This document shows positions 50,719 to 60,747 of a stretch of 64,000 nucleotides of DNA, piece after piece. Source of the stretch: Mesorhizobium kowhaii (GTDB lineage Bacteria > Pseudomonadota > Alphaproteobacteria > Rhizobiales > Rhizobiaceae); contig NZ_MZXV01000062.1 of assembly GCF_003253745.1 (NCBI RefSeq), positions 248,001-312,000 of the forward strand, given 5' to 3'. The number at the start of each line of letters is the position of its first letter. The stretch's first letter is position 1. Position numbers and translations under genes: made by a program. Under the pieces are notes generated by a model. That model worked only from the letters and a program-made list of their open reading frames with translations, was not told the DNA's origin and searched no databases.

Positions 50719-52152
50719 CTACCAGCCTCCGATGACCAGCATCACCGCGCCGATCAGCACCACGATCTGGCTGCGCCAGTCGCGGATGATGAAGACGACC
50801 GGGTCGTCATGCATCTCGTCGCGGCGCGCCAGGATCCAGACGCGCATGGTGAGATAAAGCACGATCGGCGCCAGCGGCCAGATCAGCCACGGATGCGGAT
50901 AGAGCTCGCGCACCGCGACGCTGTCCATGTAAAGCGCCAGCACCAGCGCCGAGGAGAAGGCCGAAGCCATGCCCGCCTGGGCGACGATCTCCTGGTCTTC
51001 GGTGCGGTAGCCGCGGCCGGCAATGCGCTCGCCAGGCGGGATGGCGGTGGTGCGCAGTTCGACGAAGCGCTTCACCAGCGCCAGCGACAGGAAGAAGAAG
51101 ATCGAGAAGGCGAGCAGCCAGAACGAGACATCGACACCGGTCGCGGCCGCACCCGCCAGGACGCGGATCGTGTAGAGGCCGGCAAGCGTCAGCACGTCGA
51201 CAAGCAGCATGCGCTTGAACGACAGCGAATAGGCCGTCGTGACCACCATGTAGCCGCCAAGCACGGCCAGGAATTCGGGCGACAAAAGCAATCCGGTGCC
51301 GATGCCGATCGCCAGCAGCACTGCGATCGCGCCAAGACCGAACGGGATCGTCAGCGCGCCGCTGGCGAACGGCCGGTTGCGCTTGGTGGCGTGCTTGCGG
51401 TCGAGCGCGAGGTCGAAGAAATCGTTGAGGATGTAGATGGCCGACGCCACCGCGCTGAACGAGACGAATGCCAGCAGGCATTCCCAGATCATGTCGGTGT
51501 TGAAATATTCATGCGAGAGCACCATCGGCACGGCGATCAGCGAGTTCTTCAGCCATTGATGCACGCGCAGCATCTTGACGACAGTCCGCAACGTCGGCTT
51601 CGGCGTCGGCATCGTCTCGGCGCCGTGTGCTGCCTGCCAGCGCGCGGCATGACGGTCGGGCGCCACGACGATTGCCGTGCGCGCGGCGTCGAAGACCTGG
51701 AGGTCGTGGCGGCTGTTGCCGGCATAGTCGAAGCCGCCGTCGCCATAGGCTGCGATCAGTGAGGCGCGCTTCTTGCCGGAGGTGAGATTGTCGAAACCGT
51801 CGGTGGCCAGCACCCGGTCGAAAATGCCGAGATGGGCAGCGATGGCGTCGGCGAACTTGCGCGGCGTGCCGGTCGCCAGAACGATCTTGCGGCCTTCGGC
51901 GTGCTCGGTCCGGAGGCGGCAGAGCAGCCCCTCGCGATAGGGCAGTGATGCCGGATCGATGTCGATGCGTTGAGCGATCGCCTGCTTCAACTGGGCCGCG
52001 CCGCCGGCGGCCCAGAAAGGCACGAGGAAGATATAGAGCGGGTTCTTCTTGAGAAGGATGAACAGCCCTTCCCACAACAGGTCGGTCGCGATCAGCGTGC
52101 CGTCGAGATCGACCGCAAACGGTATTGCGTTCCTGTCCGACCGCGCATCCAT
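50719..52152 (-). CDS. HAD phosphatase-UbiA prenyltransferase fusion
   Basis: A 477-residue fusion. Residues 10-185 are a HAD domain (VDLDGTLIATDLLWEG) and residues 190-477 a UbiA-family polytopic prenyltransferase with the metal motif NDFFDLALDRKHATKRNRPFASG. The UbiA part matches the type that makes polyprenyl-phosphoribose (DPPR synthase), and the phosphatase part would remove the 5-phosphate. Placed directly upstream of the DprE1-like gene, it supplies the expected substrate. In Azorhizobium similar genes (noeC family) serve nodulation factor arabinosylation, which is recollection. Confidence 0.87.
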   Translation of the reverse strand: MDARSDRNAIPFAVDLDGTLIATDLLWEGLFILLKKNPLYIFLVPFWAAGGAAQLKQAIAQRIDIDPASLPYREGLLCRLRTEHAEGRKIVLATGTPRKFADAIAAHLGIFDRVLATDGFDNLTSGKKRASLIAAYGDGGFDYAGNSRHDLQVFDAARTAIVVAPDRHAARWQAAHGAETMPTPKPTLRTVVKMLRVHQWLKNSLIAVPMVLSHEYFNTDMIWECLLAFVSFSAVASAIYILNDFFDLALDRKHATKRNRPFASGALTIPFGLGAIAVLLAIGIGTGLLLSPEFLAVLGGYMVVTTAYSLSFKRMLLVDVLTLAGLYTIRVLAGAAATGVDVSFWLLAFSIFFFLSLALVKRFVELRTTAIPPGERIAGRGYRTEDQEIVAQAGMASAFSSALVLALYMDSVAVRELYPHPWLIWPLAPIVLYLTMRVWILARRDEMHDDPVVFIIRDWRSQIVVLIGAVMLVIGGW

Positions 52153-52335
52153 AGCCCGTCCTGCCCTGCCAGCGTGTGATCCGGAAAACCGGAATCTCGT
52201 TGCGCGCCGCGTCTCGGCGTCTTGAAGCTGGTATAGCTGGGAACGGCATAGCGAATGTTAAAACGCCCGGTGCGGGCCTGTCCGGATCACGGTATTTCCC
52301 CCGTCATCGTTAAGCAGCAATGACCGGAAACAATA

Positions 52336-52362
52336 AAAGGCCGAGCAAATGCCCGGCCTTTC
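52336..52362. terminator. Stem-loop terminator
   Basis: AAAGGCCG and CGGCCTTT, inverted around 52336-52362, follow the 52380 small gene on the minus strand. In that orientation T-rich DNA follows (TTTTATTGTT). Confidence 0.8.
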
Positions 52363-52379
52363 CTGTCATGCCGTCGGAA

Positions 52380-52643
52380 CTACTTGATGCGGGCAACGCC
52401 GCCCGAGATCTCGACGGTTTCCGAGCCGGTAAGAGCTTCGAGATCGCCATTGGGCAAGGTGACGAAGCAGCCGTTCGGGCAGAATTCAACGGTTTCGCCA
52501 GCAGCCAGCGCAAGGTCAGACTTGCTGCCGCCCTCCGTCACGATCAGCGTGCGGGTCTCGGCGTCCTTGTTGACCGCGCTGGCGGCATGGGTCGAGCCGA
52601 TGGCGGCGGCCAGGGCGACGGCAGCGACGAGAGACTTCCACAT
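52380..52643 (-). CDS. Small secreted protein
   Basis: An 87-residue protein with a signal peptide (MWKSLVAAVALAAAIGSTHAAS). The mature part has a CPNGC motif, FVTLPNGDLEALTGSETVEI and a beta-rich layout. No family is recognised with certainty. It has a terminator directly downstream and its own promoter-like AT-rich upstream region. Confidence 0.75.
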   Translation of the reverse strand: MWKSLVAAVALAAAIGSTHAASAVNKDAETRTLIVTEGGSKSDLALAAGETVEFCPNGCFVTLPNGDLEALTGSETVEISGGVARIK

Positions 52644-52820
52644 GTTGCAATATCGGTGTTCCCACCGCCTCTGTTGCATTTCGCAAGGCATTTTCGCCTT
52701 TGCATGGGAGCTTATATGAGATGGAAGCTGAACCGCAACTGAATGCCGCATTCATGCCGCAATTGGCTTTGGCCGGTTGCGAGCGCGCCTGTTCGAAGGC
52801 CAGTTGACTGTCAGCACGCC

Positions 52821-55310
52821 CTAGTCGGGATCGGGCTTGCGCACCTTGCGTCCCGATTTGGCGAGCCGCTTCGCCTCTGCAGCGGCCTCCACCTTGGCCT
52901 GCTCCTGTTCAACGAAATCGGCTTCGATCTTGTCGTCGTCGGTCGGCCAGGCCTTGGGCTTGTGGACCTCGACGACGGCGCGCGGCGTCGAGGGAATCTC
53001 GATGTGCTCGCCGCTGAATTTCTCGAGCACGGCAAACCGGATGTCGTTCTGCGCGATATTGCCGTTCATCACATCGGCCAGGAACACGCGGATCTCGAAT
53101 TCGAGTGCGGCCGTGCCGAAATTGGAAAACAGCACGAAGGGTTCCGGGTTCTTCAGCACCAGCGGGTGGCTGCGTGCGATGTCCAGCAGGATGGCGTGAA
53201 CCTGTTTGACGTCGCTGCCATAGGCGACGCCGACCTTGATGTCGACGCGGCCGAGCTTGTTGCGATGCGTCCAGTTGCCGACGGCGTTGTTGATCAGGTT
53301 CGAATTGGGCAGGATCACCGACTGCCGCTGAAACGTCTCGATCTCGGTGGCGCGCACGCTGATCTTCTTGACGGTGCCGCTGACATCGCCGGCGACAATC
53401 CAGTCGCCGACCTTGAATGGCCGCTCGGTCAAAAGGATCAGGCCGGAGACGAAATTGGACACTACATTCTGCAGGCCAAAGCCGATGCCGAGGGAAAGAG
53501 CACCGGCGACCAGCGCAAGATTGGACAGGTCTATGCCCGCAGCCGAGATGCCGACGAGTGCCGCCAGCGCAACACCGGAGTAGCCGACCGCCAGCCGGAT
53601 CGAGTTGCGCACCCCGGTATCGACCTTGCCGCGCGCCATCACCGAACCGTCGAGCCAGCCCTGGAACCAGCGCGTCAGGAAATAGCCGATGATGAAGACG
53701 ACGATGCCGGAGAGGATGCCGGTGACCGAAATCGTCACCGAGCCAATGGTGATCCCGGTTGCCAGCTTGTAGGCCCAAGCCTCGATGTCGCCGGGCTGAA
53801 AGCCCCACATCAGCAGGATCAGCGGCAGAAAAACCAGCACGATCATTAGATTGATGGCGACGCTGACGACGAGGCCGAGCTGATCGAGGGCGGCGTCTTC
53901 GTAACTCGAATTGGCCGACAGCCAGCGCCCGACGGAGGTGTCGGCGAAAGCGCCCTCCTCGCCGATCGCCCGCGCCGACAGGAAGCCGATATACGCAGTG
54001 ATTAATACGGTGCCGGTGACGACGACCTGCAGCGCGACAAACAGGGCAAGGCCGATATAGCCGAGCAGCGCCGCAACGATAGTGAACAGGCCGAGCGCAA
54101 TCGCCATGTAGCGCAGCCAGGCCGGCCACGGCCGCCAGCTTCCGTCATGCGCCTTGAACGGTCTCAGCATCGCCATCAGGATCAGGATGACGCCAACGAT
54201 GATCGTGGAGCCGAAACTGCGGGCGATGGTCAGCGACAGCGGCGAGCCCATCTTGTCGTTGACGATCGACAGGAAATAGTTGACGCCGATGACCACGGCC
54301 ATGGCAGTCGTCAGCCGCACCAGCCAGCGTGCCGGGCCGGTTTCGACGGGAATGAGCCGCCAGTTCGGCAGCCGCGGCTCGAGCGCCGCATTGGTCAGCC
54401 GATTGACGCAGAACACCACCGCGATGACGGCCGCCAGCGCATTCAGGAAGACGCCGATGTCGCCGCGCAACACATTGTAATAGTTGAAAAAGAACACCGT
54501 GGAGGCCAGGAATACGCCGACCGCCAGCGACGGCAGCAAGGTCGACCAGAACGCCACCGACAGGCGGCTGAGATAGGACGGGTCCTCGACCGTCGGGTCG
54601 GCTTCGAACACCCGCCCGAACAGGCGCCGGCCGCCGACCAGCAGCACCAGCGCCAAGCCGAGCGCCACGAAGGTCGCTGCCAGGATGGCCTTGAACTTGA
54701 ACTTGAAGGCAAAGGTCAGCCAGGACGACACCGCCTTGTACAGGTTGGCGTATTCGTCCTGGGCGTCGGAGAAGACCTGCGGGCTCAGCGCGTCGGACAG
54801 CACGTAGCGCTTGGTGAGCACATTGCGGAACAGCGCGCTGCGCATGTTGCCGATCTTGTCGATCAGCCCGCTGATGCGGATCGACAGGTTCTGCGCGCTG
54901 GCGACGACCGCGTTGATCTCGGCCTTTTCCGACGCCAGCGCCTGGCGTTCGCCGGTCACTATGTCGGGCTCCTGCGGCTGCCCCGCCGCCGGCGGCGGAC
55001 CCAGCATCTCGATCCGATTGTTGATGTCGGTAAGGCGCGAACGAAACGCCAGCGCACTGGTAAGTGCCGCCCGCGACAGATCCTCCAGTTGCAGACGGAT
55101 ATCAACGAGTGCGGCATCGTCCTCACCGTCCTGCTGTATTCTCTTTTCGAGATCGTCAGTCTTGGCCGTCAGGCCCTGGATGACTTTCTGCTGATCGGTG
55201 ATCAATCCGGCAGCGCCCTGACCGAGCGCTTGCGCCATCGCGTCAAACGAAGGCGGCGCCGAGACAACAAGCGCGAGGATCAAAATGAGGCGAAGCAATC
55301 GGAAAAGCAT
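52821..55310 (-). CDS. MscS-family mechanosensitive ion channel
   Basis: An 829-residue protein. It starts with a signal peptide (MLFRLLRLILILALVVSAPPSFDAMA), followed by a coiled periplasmic DUF3772-type segment, then about ten helices and the MscS core: LSLGIGFGLQNVVSNFVSGLILLTERPFKVGDWI and the RATEIETFQRQSVILPNSNLINNAV cytoplasmic domain. It releases solutes on hypo-osmotic shock, which is sensible for a cell that accumulates betaines. A longer start would add 11 residues. The C-terminus is Lys/Arg-rich. Confidence 0.9.
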   Translation of the reverse strand: MLFRLLRLILILALVVSAPPSFDAMAQALGQGAAGLITDQQKVIQGLTAKTDDLEKRIQQDGEDDAALVDIRLQLEDLSRAALTSALAFRSRLTDINNRIEMLGPPPAAGQPQEPDIVTGERQALASEKAEINAVVASAQNLSIRISGLIDKIGNMRSALFRNVLTKRYVLSDALSPQVFSDAQDEYANLYKAVSSWLTFAFKFKFKAILAATFVALGLALVLLVGGRRLFGRVFEADPTVEDPSYLSRLSVAFWSTLLPSLAVGVFLASTVFFFNYYNVLRGDIGVFLNALAAVIAVVFCVNRLTNAALEPRLPNWRLIPVETGPARWLVRLTTAMAVVIGVNYFLSIVNDKMGSPLSLTIARSFGSTIIVGVILILMAMLRPFKAHDGSWRPWPAWLRYMAIALGLFTIVAALLGYIGLALFVALQVVVTGTVLITAYIGFLSARAIGEEGAFADTSVGRWLSANSSYEDAALDQLGLVVSVAINLMIVLVFLPLILLMWGFQPGDIEAWAYKLATGITIGSVTISVTGILSGIVVFIIGYFLTRWFQGWLDGSVMARGKVDTGVRNSIRLAVGYSGVALAALVGISAAGIDLSNLALVAGALSLGIGFGLQNVVSNFVSGLILLTERPFKVGDWIVAGDVSGTVKKISVRATEIETFQRQSVILPNSNLINNAVGNWTHRNKLGRVDIKVGVAYGSDVKQVHAILLDIARSHPLVLKNPEPFVLFSNFGTAALEFEIRVFLADVMNGNIAQNDIRFAVLEKFSGEHIEIPSTPRAVVEVHKPKAWPTDDDKIEADFVEQEQAKVEAAAEAKRLAKSGRKVRKPDPD

Positions 55311-55517
55311 GATTTGTTGGCGACTCACGGGCGGCAAAGGCAATTTGAAAGCCTGTCCTTGATAAAGACGGCCATATCATGGGGCAAGCCGTCGCATCCG
55401 ATCGCTCACCTCATCCGATCGCGGGCGTCGGCCAGTCGAAAGGCGATGGCGCAATATTGGCTTTGCGGAGGCGGCCTGCTCTATAGTCTGCCGCATCGCC
55501 CGAACCGGATGACAATT

Positions 55518-56777
55518 ATGGCAGAGTACTCGGCCTTTTCGCTGCTCGCGAACGCGCTCAAGGGAAACAAGGATTGGAAGCCGGCCTGGCGCAAGCCGGA
55601 TCCGAAGGCATCCTATGATGTCATCATCATCGGTGGCGGCGGTCACGGGCTGGCAACCGCCTACTATCTCGCCAAGGAACATGGCATCACCAATGTCGCG
55701 GTGCTGGAAAAGGGCTGGCTCGGGTCCGGCAATGTCGGCCGCAACACCACGGCCGTGCGCTCGAACTACCTGCTGCCCGCCAACACCCGTTTCTACGAGC
55801 ATTCGATGAAGCTGTGGGAGAACCTGTCGCACGAGCTCAATTACAATGTCATGTTCTCGCAGCGCGGCTGCCTGAACCTCGCGCACACGCCGGCCCAGTT
55901 CGACGACTATGCAAGGCGCGGCAATGCCATGCGCCATCTCGGCGTCGACGCTGAATTGATGACGCCAGCGCAGATCAAACGCCTGATCTCGGCGCTCGAT
56001 ATCTCCGACAGCGCACGCTTCCCGGTGGTCGGCGGCCTGATGCAACGGCGCGCCGGAACCGCCCGCCACGATGCCGTCGCCTGGGGCTATGCGCGCGGTG
56101 CCGACCGGCGCGGCGTCGACATCATCGAGAATTGCGAGGTCACCGGCTTCCTGCGCGATGGCGACCGCGTCACCGGCGTCGCGACGTCGCGCGGCGACAT
56201 CCGCGCCAAAAAGGTGGCCGTCGCGGTCGCCGGCAGCACTGGACGCGTCATGCAACTGGCCGGCGTCGAGACGATGCCGATCGAGAGCCACGTGCTGCAG
56301 GCCTTCGTCACCGAATCGCTAAAACCCTTTATCGACACCGTCGTCACCTTCGGCATGGGCCATTTCTACATGTCGCAGTCGGACAAGGGCGGCCTCATCT
56401 ATGGCGGCGACATCGACGGCTACAACAGCTACGCCCAGCGCGGCAATTTGCCGATCGTCGACGAGGTAATGAGCGAGATGCTGGCGCTGTTTCCGGGCCT
56501 TGCCCGCGTGCGCATGCTGCGCTCCTGGGGCGGCGTCTGCGACATGTCGATGGACGGCTCGCCGATCATCACCACCGGCCCCCTGCCCGGCATGTATCTC
56601 AACTGCGGCTGGTGCTATGGCGGCTTCAAGGCGACGCCGGCCTCGGGCTGGTGCTTTGCCTGGACCATCGCCAAGGATCAGCCGCACGACCTCAACGCCC
56701 CTTTCACGCTCGACCGCTTCCACCGCGGCCTGCTGATCGACGACAAGGGCCAGGGCGCCAACCCCAGGCTTCATTAG
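55518..56777 (+). CDS. soxB: Sarcosine oxidase beta subunit
   Basis: A 419-residue flavoprotein. The Rossmann motif VIIIGGGGHGLATAYYLAKEHG (about residues 34-55) and the GSGNVGRNTTAVRSNY segment after it are typical of the heterotetrameric sarcosine oxidase beta subunit, and GGVCDMSMDGSPIITT closes the active site. The complex oxidises sarcosine to glycine with transfer of the one-carbon unit to THF. Start ATG 55518 was chosen over ATG 55509 for the alignment with the family. The next gene soxD follows after a repeated element. Confidence 0.93.
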   Translation: MAEYSAFSLLANALKGNKDWKPAWRKPDPKASYDVIIIGGGGHGLATAYYLAKEHGITNVAVLEKGWLGSGNVGRNTTAVRSNYLLPANTRFYEHSMKLWENLSHELNYNVMFSQRGCLNLAHTPAQFDDYARRGNAMRHLGVDAELMTPAQIKRLISALDISDSARFPVVGGLMQRRAGTARHDAVAWGYARGADRRGVDIIENCEVTGFLRDGDRVTGVATSRGDIRAKKVAVAVAGSTGRVMQLAGVETMPIESHVLQAFVTESLKPFIDTVVTFGMGHFYMSQSDKGGLIYGGDIDGYNSYAQRGNLPIVDEVMSEMLALFPGLARVRMLRSWGGVCDMSMDGSPIITTGPLPGMYLNCGWCYGGFKATPASGWCFAWTIAKDQPHDLNAPFTLDRFHRGLLIDDKGQGANPRLH

Positions 56778-56778
56778 A

Positions 56779-56846
56779 CATGATCCGGAACCGAAGGACC
56801 GCGCCAGCGAAAAGTGGAAACCGGTTTTCGGACAAGATCATGGTCA
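56779..56846. repeat. Intergenic palindrome element inside the sox operon
   Basis: CATGATCCGG and the inner CGAAAAGTGG/AAACCGGTTTTCGG repeat, then GATCATGG, match the element at 17836, with an extra internal stretch of about 20 bases. It sits between soxB and soxD and could form a hairpin in the transcript. Confidence 0.75.
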
Positions 56847-56865
56847 AACAAGAAGATACAATTCG

Positions 56866-57162
56866 ATGCTGATCACCTGCCCCTACTGCGGCCCGCGCGA
56901 CGTCATCGAGTTCACCTATCAAGGTGACGGCAACCGCGATCGTCCCGACCCTGCCTCGCAGAATTTCGAGGCATGGAACGCCTATGTCTACGACCGGCTG
57001 AACCCGGCCGGCGACCACAACGAAATCTGGCAGCATTCCGGCGGTTGCCGCGCGCATCTGCGGGTCGTCCGCAACACGCTGACGCATGAGATTTTGAGCG
57101 TCGCCTTTATGCGCGGCACTCATACCTCGACCGCGCGCCGCAAGGCGGAGGACAAGTCATGA
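56866..57162 (+). CDS. soxD: Sarcosine oxidase delta subunit
   Basis: A 98-residue protein with the zinc-binding cysteines of the delta subunit: MLITCPYCGPRDVIEF at the start and GGCRAHLRV later, with a His in WQHSGG. It stabilises the alpha/beta core. The stop overlaps the soxA start by 4 bases (ATGA). Confidence 0.92.
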   Translation: MLITCPYCGPRDVIEFTYQGDGNRDRPDPASQNFEAWNAYVYDRLNPAGDHNEIWQHSGGCRAHLRVVRNTLTHEILSVAFMRGTHTSTARRKAEDKS

Positions 57163-60100
57163 GCCCGCGCCGCACCGACACCGGCGGCCGCATCGATCGG
57201 CTGAAAACCATCCGCTTCACCTTCGACGGAGCGGCCTATACCGGCCATGCCGGCGACACGCTGGCGTCGGCGCTGCTGGCCAAGGGCGTCACGCTTTACG
57301 GGCGCTCATTCAAATATCACCGCCCGCGCGGCCTGCTCACAGCAGGCGTCGAGGAGCCCAACGCGCTGGTGACGGTGCTGAAGGGCGAGGTTCGCGAGCC
57401 CAACATTCCGGCGACCATGGTCGAGATCCATGACGGGCTGGTCGCCATCAGCCAGAACCGCTTTCCCTCGCTTGCCTGGGACGTCAACGCCGTCAACCAG
57501 CTCGGGGGCAAGATCCTGTCGGCCGGCTTCTACTACAAGACCTTCATGGGGCCGGTGATCGGTCCGCTCAAAGGTACGCGCTTCTGGATGTTCTGCGAGC
57601 ATTTCATCCGCCGTGCCGCCGGCCTAGGCAGCGCCGGATCGGCGAAGGACCCGGCGCGCTACGAACGCATGAACGCCTTTTGCGACGTGCTGGTGGTCGG
57701 CTCCGGCCCGGCCGGTCTGATGGCCGCCAAGGCCGCCGCCGATCAGGGCGCCCGCGTCATGCTGGCCGATCTCGAGCCGCGTTTCGGCGGCTCGGCCAAC
57801 TGGTCTGATGAAACCATCGATGGCGCGCCGGCGGCCGACTGGGCCCGCCGCACCGTCGCCCAGCTCGCAGGCCGCGACAATGTCCGGCTTTTGCCGCGCA
57901 CCACGGTCTGGGGCTACTACGACAACAACACGCTTGCCGCGCTCGAACGGGTCAGCGACCACAAGGAGCAGCCCGGCAAGGGTGAGCCGCGCCATCGCTA
58001 CTGGGCGATCCGCGCCCGGTCCGTGGTCCTGGCCACCGGCGCCTTCGAACGGCCGCTGGTGTTTCCGGGCAATGACAGGCCGGGCGTGATGCTGGCGCAT
58101 GCCGCCGAGCGCTACGCCAACGAGTTCGGCGTGCTGCCGGGCGAGCGGATCGCGCTGTTCACCAACAATGACAGTGCCTATCGAGCGGCCGTGGCCTTGA
58201 AGAAGGCAGGGGCCGCGGTCGTCGCCATTGCCGACGTCCGGCCAGAGCCTTCAGCCGAGATGCGCAAGCTGGCCGCCGAAGCCGAAGCCGAAATCTTCGC
58301 CGGCCATGCGGTCGTCGCCACCGAGGGCGGCAAGGCGCTGTCCGGTCTCAAGCTGCAGCGCTTCGACATGGCCAATGGCTCGCTTACCGGCGAGGCCCGC
58401 AGTATCCATGCCGATTGCCTGCTGATGTCGGGCGGCTGGTCGCCGACCATCCATCTGGCCAGCCAGGCCGGTGCCAAGGCGGAATGGAATGCCGCGCGGC
58501 AGGCTTTCCTGCCGCCGAAGTCGACGCAGCAGTGGCCAACACAGCATTGGATCGGCGCCGGCGCCTTCACCGGTAGTTTTTCCACCACTGAGGCCATCGC
58601 CGAAGGCCGCGCCGCCGGCCTTGCCGCCGCCGGTGGAACGAGCACGCCGGCGGCGTTGCCCACTGTCGAAGCCATCCCTTGCGATCCCGATCCGGCGCCT
58701 GTGTTCGAGATCAGGGCCAAGGGCAAGAGCTTTGTCGATTTCCAGCACGACGTGACTGCCGAGGATGTGCGGTTGGCGCATCGCGAAGGCTTTGTCTCGG
58801 TCGAGCACCTGAAGCGCTACACCACGCTCGGCATGGCGACCGACCAGGGCAAGAGCTCCAATGTTCCCGGCCTTGCCATCATGGCCGAGGCACTGGGCAA
58901 GCCGATCCCCGAGGTCGGCACGACGCGCTTCCGCCCGCCCTTTGCGCCGGTATCGATCGGCTCGCTGGCGGCGGAACGCTTCGGCGACCTGAAACCTGAG
59001 CGGCTGACGCCGATGCATGACTGGCATCTCGCCAATGGCGCGACGATGTATTCGGCCGGTCTCTGGTACCGTCCGATGATCTACGGCCATGCCGGGGAGA
59101 CGGTCGAGCAGGCCTATGTGCGCGAAGCCAAGGTGACGCGTGAGAGCGCCGGCATCGTCGATGTCTCGACACTGGGCAAGATCGCCGTACAAGGGCCCGA
59201 CGCCGCCGCATTCCTCGACCGCGTCTACACCAATATGTTTTCGACGCTGGCCGTCGGCAAGGCGCGCTACGGGCTGATGCTGCGCGAGGACGGCCTCGCC
59301 TTCGACGACGGCACCACCTGGCGGCTTGGCGAGCAGGATTTTCTGATGACCACCACCACGGCCAACGCCGGCAAGGTGATGCAGCATCTGGAATATTTCC
59401 TTGACGTGATCTGGCCGGAACTCAAGGTCCACGTCACCTCGGTGACCGACGAATGGGCGGGCGCCGCGATCGGCGGACCGAAGGCAAGGCAGATCCTCGC
59501 TGCCTGTGTCACCGGCACATCAGTCGACAACGCCACCTTGCCCTTCATGGGCATCGTGCGCGGCGAGATATCGGGTGTCCCAGTGATGATTTGCCGGCTC
59601 TCTTTCTCCGGCGAAATGGCCTTCGAGGTCTATTCCGGTGCCGGCTACGGTACTCATGTCTGGGAGGCGCTGATCGAGGCCGGCAAGCCGTTCGGGCTGG
59701 TCACCTACGGACTTGAGGCACTGGGCACGATGCGCATCGAAAAGGGCCATGTCACCGGCGCTGAGATCGACGGCCGCACCACGGCGCGCGACCTGCATCT
59801 CGACTGGATGCTGTCGAAGAAGAAGCCGTTCATCGGCTCGGCGATGATGGACCGCGAGGGTCTGATCGCGTCTGACCGTCTGGAACTCGTCGGCCTGATC
59901 GCGCTCGACAACCGGCCGCTGAATGGCGGCGCGCACATCGTCGAGCAAATCGACGAGGTCAATCCGCACGGCTCGATCGGCCACATCACCGCCTGCTGCT
60001 ACTCACCGGCACTCGGCAAGCATATCGCGCTGGCGCTGGTCAAGGGCGGCAAGGCACGACACGGCACGCGCGCCAATGTCTCCGATCCCTTGCGCAACCG

Positions 60101-60167
60101 GTTCGGACCGGTCGAGATCGTCTCCAACCACTTCTTCGATCCGGATGGGAGCCGCATGCATGGTTGA
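57159..60167 (+). CDS. soxA: Sarcosine oxidase alpha subunit
   Basis: A 1002-residue subunit with a ferredoxin-like N-terminal segment (TIRFTFDGAAYTGHAGDTLASAL), an NAD-binding Rossmann motif (DVLVVGSGPAGLMAAKAAADQ), a central pyridine-nucleotide oxidoreductase region, and a C-terminal GcvT-type THF domain. The length matches the family. It overlaps soxD by 4 bases and soxG by 8 bases, confirming an operon. Confidence 0.95.
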   Translation: MSPRRTDTGGRIDRLKTIRFTFDGAAYTGHAGDTLASALLAKGVTLYGRSFKYHRPRGLLTAGVEEPNALVTVLKGEVREPNIPATMVEIHDGLVAISQNRFPSLAWDVNAVNQLGGKILSAGFYYKTFMGPVIGPLKGTRFWMFCEHFIRRAAGLGSAGSAKDPARYERMNAFCDVLVVGSGPAGLMAAKAAADQGARVMLADLEPRFGGSANWSDETIDGAPAADWARRTVAQLAGRDNVRLLPRTTVWGYYDNNTLAALERVSDHKEQPGKGEPRHRYWAIRARSVVLATGAFERPLVFPGNDRPGVMLAHAAERYANEFGVLPGERIALFTNNDSAYRAAVALKKAGAAVVAIADVRPEPSAEMRKLAAEAEAEIFAGHAVVATEGGKALSGLKLQRFDMANGSLTGEARSIHADCLLMSGGWSPTIHLASQAGAKAEWNAARQAFLPPKSTQQWPTQHWIGAGAFTGSFSTTEAIAEGRAAGLAAAGGTSTPAALPTVEAIPCDPDPAPVFEIRAKGKSFVDFQHDVTAEDVRLAHREGFVSVEHLKRYTTLGMATDQGKSSNVPGLAIMAEALGKPIPEVGTTRFRPPFAPVSIGSLAAERFGDLKPERLTPMHDWHLANGATMYSAGLWYRPMIYGHAGETVEQAYVREAKVTRESAGIVDVSTLGKIAVQGPDAAAFLDRVYTNMFSTLAVGKARYGLMLREDGLAFDDGTTWRLGEQDFLMTTTTANAGKVMQHLEYFLDVIWPELKVHVTSVTDEWAGAAIGGPKARQILAACVTGTSVDNATLPFMGIVRGEISGVPVMICRLSFSGEMAFEVYSGAGYGTHVWEALIEAGKPFGLVTYGLEALGTMRIEKGHVTGAEIDGRTTARDLHLDWMLSKKKPFIGSAMMDREGLIASDRLELVGLIALDNRPLNGGAHIVEQIDEVNPHGSIGHITACCYSPALGKHIALALVKGGKARHGTRANVSDPLRNRFGPVEIVSNHFFDPDGSRMHG

Positions 60168-60747
60168 GCGCCAATCTCCACTTGAGCCGGAGTTTCACGT
60201 CGGCTCGCATGGTAATTTCGAACATGGCGTCGAGATCATCCTGACCGAAACCGGGCCGGGCTCGATCATGCAGCTCGCCGCCTGGCCGGGCGAAGAAAAG
60301 AAGCTGATCGCCGCCATCCGCACCGTCACCGGGCTTGCGCTGCCCGATGGCGCAGGCGGCGGCCTAAGTGACGGCGTGAAGTCGGTGTTCGGCTTCGCGC
60401 CGGGAAAATTCACCGTTGCCGATGAAGCCGAAGGCCTGGCCGACGCCTTTGCCAAGGTGGTCACCCCGGCCATCGGCACAGTGACCGACCTGTCGCATGG
60501 CCGCACCGCCATTCGCATCGCCGGGCCGAAGGCCGAATGGGTGCTGGCGAAATTCTTCGCCATCGACTTCGCGCTGCCGGCCTTTCCGGTCGGCGCCGGC
60601 CGCTCGACCACCCATCACGATGTCTTCGCCCAGATCCAGCGCACCGGCTCCGACCAGTTCGATATCTATGTCTTTCGCTCGTTCGCGCGCTCGTTCTGGA
60701 AGGCTCTCTGCCATGCCAGCGAGGAAGTCGGCTACGAGGTGCAATAG
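60160..60747 (+). CDS. soxG: Sarcosine oxidase gamma subunit
   Basis: A 195-residue protein with a GcvT-like fold related to folate-binding proteins: GPGSIMQLAAWPGEEKKLIAAIR and VTDLSHGRTAIRIAGPKAEWVLAKFFAIDF. It completes soxBDAG. It starts at ATG 60160, inside the end of soxA. The following 175 bp carry no gene. Confidence 0.92.
   Translation: MVERQSPLEPEFHVGSHGNFEHGVEIILTETGPGSIMQLAAWPGEEKKLIAAIRTVTGLALPDGAGGGLSDGVKSVFGFAPGKFTVADEAEGLADAFAKVVTPAIGTVTDLSHGRTAIRIAGPKAEWVLAKFFAIDFALPAFPVGAGRSTTHHDVFAQIQRTGSDQFDIYVFRSFARSFWKALCHASEEVGYEVQ

Noticed and set aside
54147..55517. Long plus-strand reading frame continuing upstream of soxB, opposite the MscS gene
   Set aside because: It is the antisense reading of the MscS gene, full of Arg/His/Gln low-complexity residues and without a family match. 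Only the part from 55518 is soxB.
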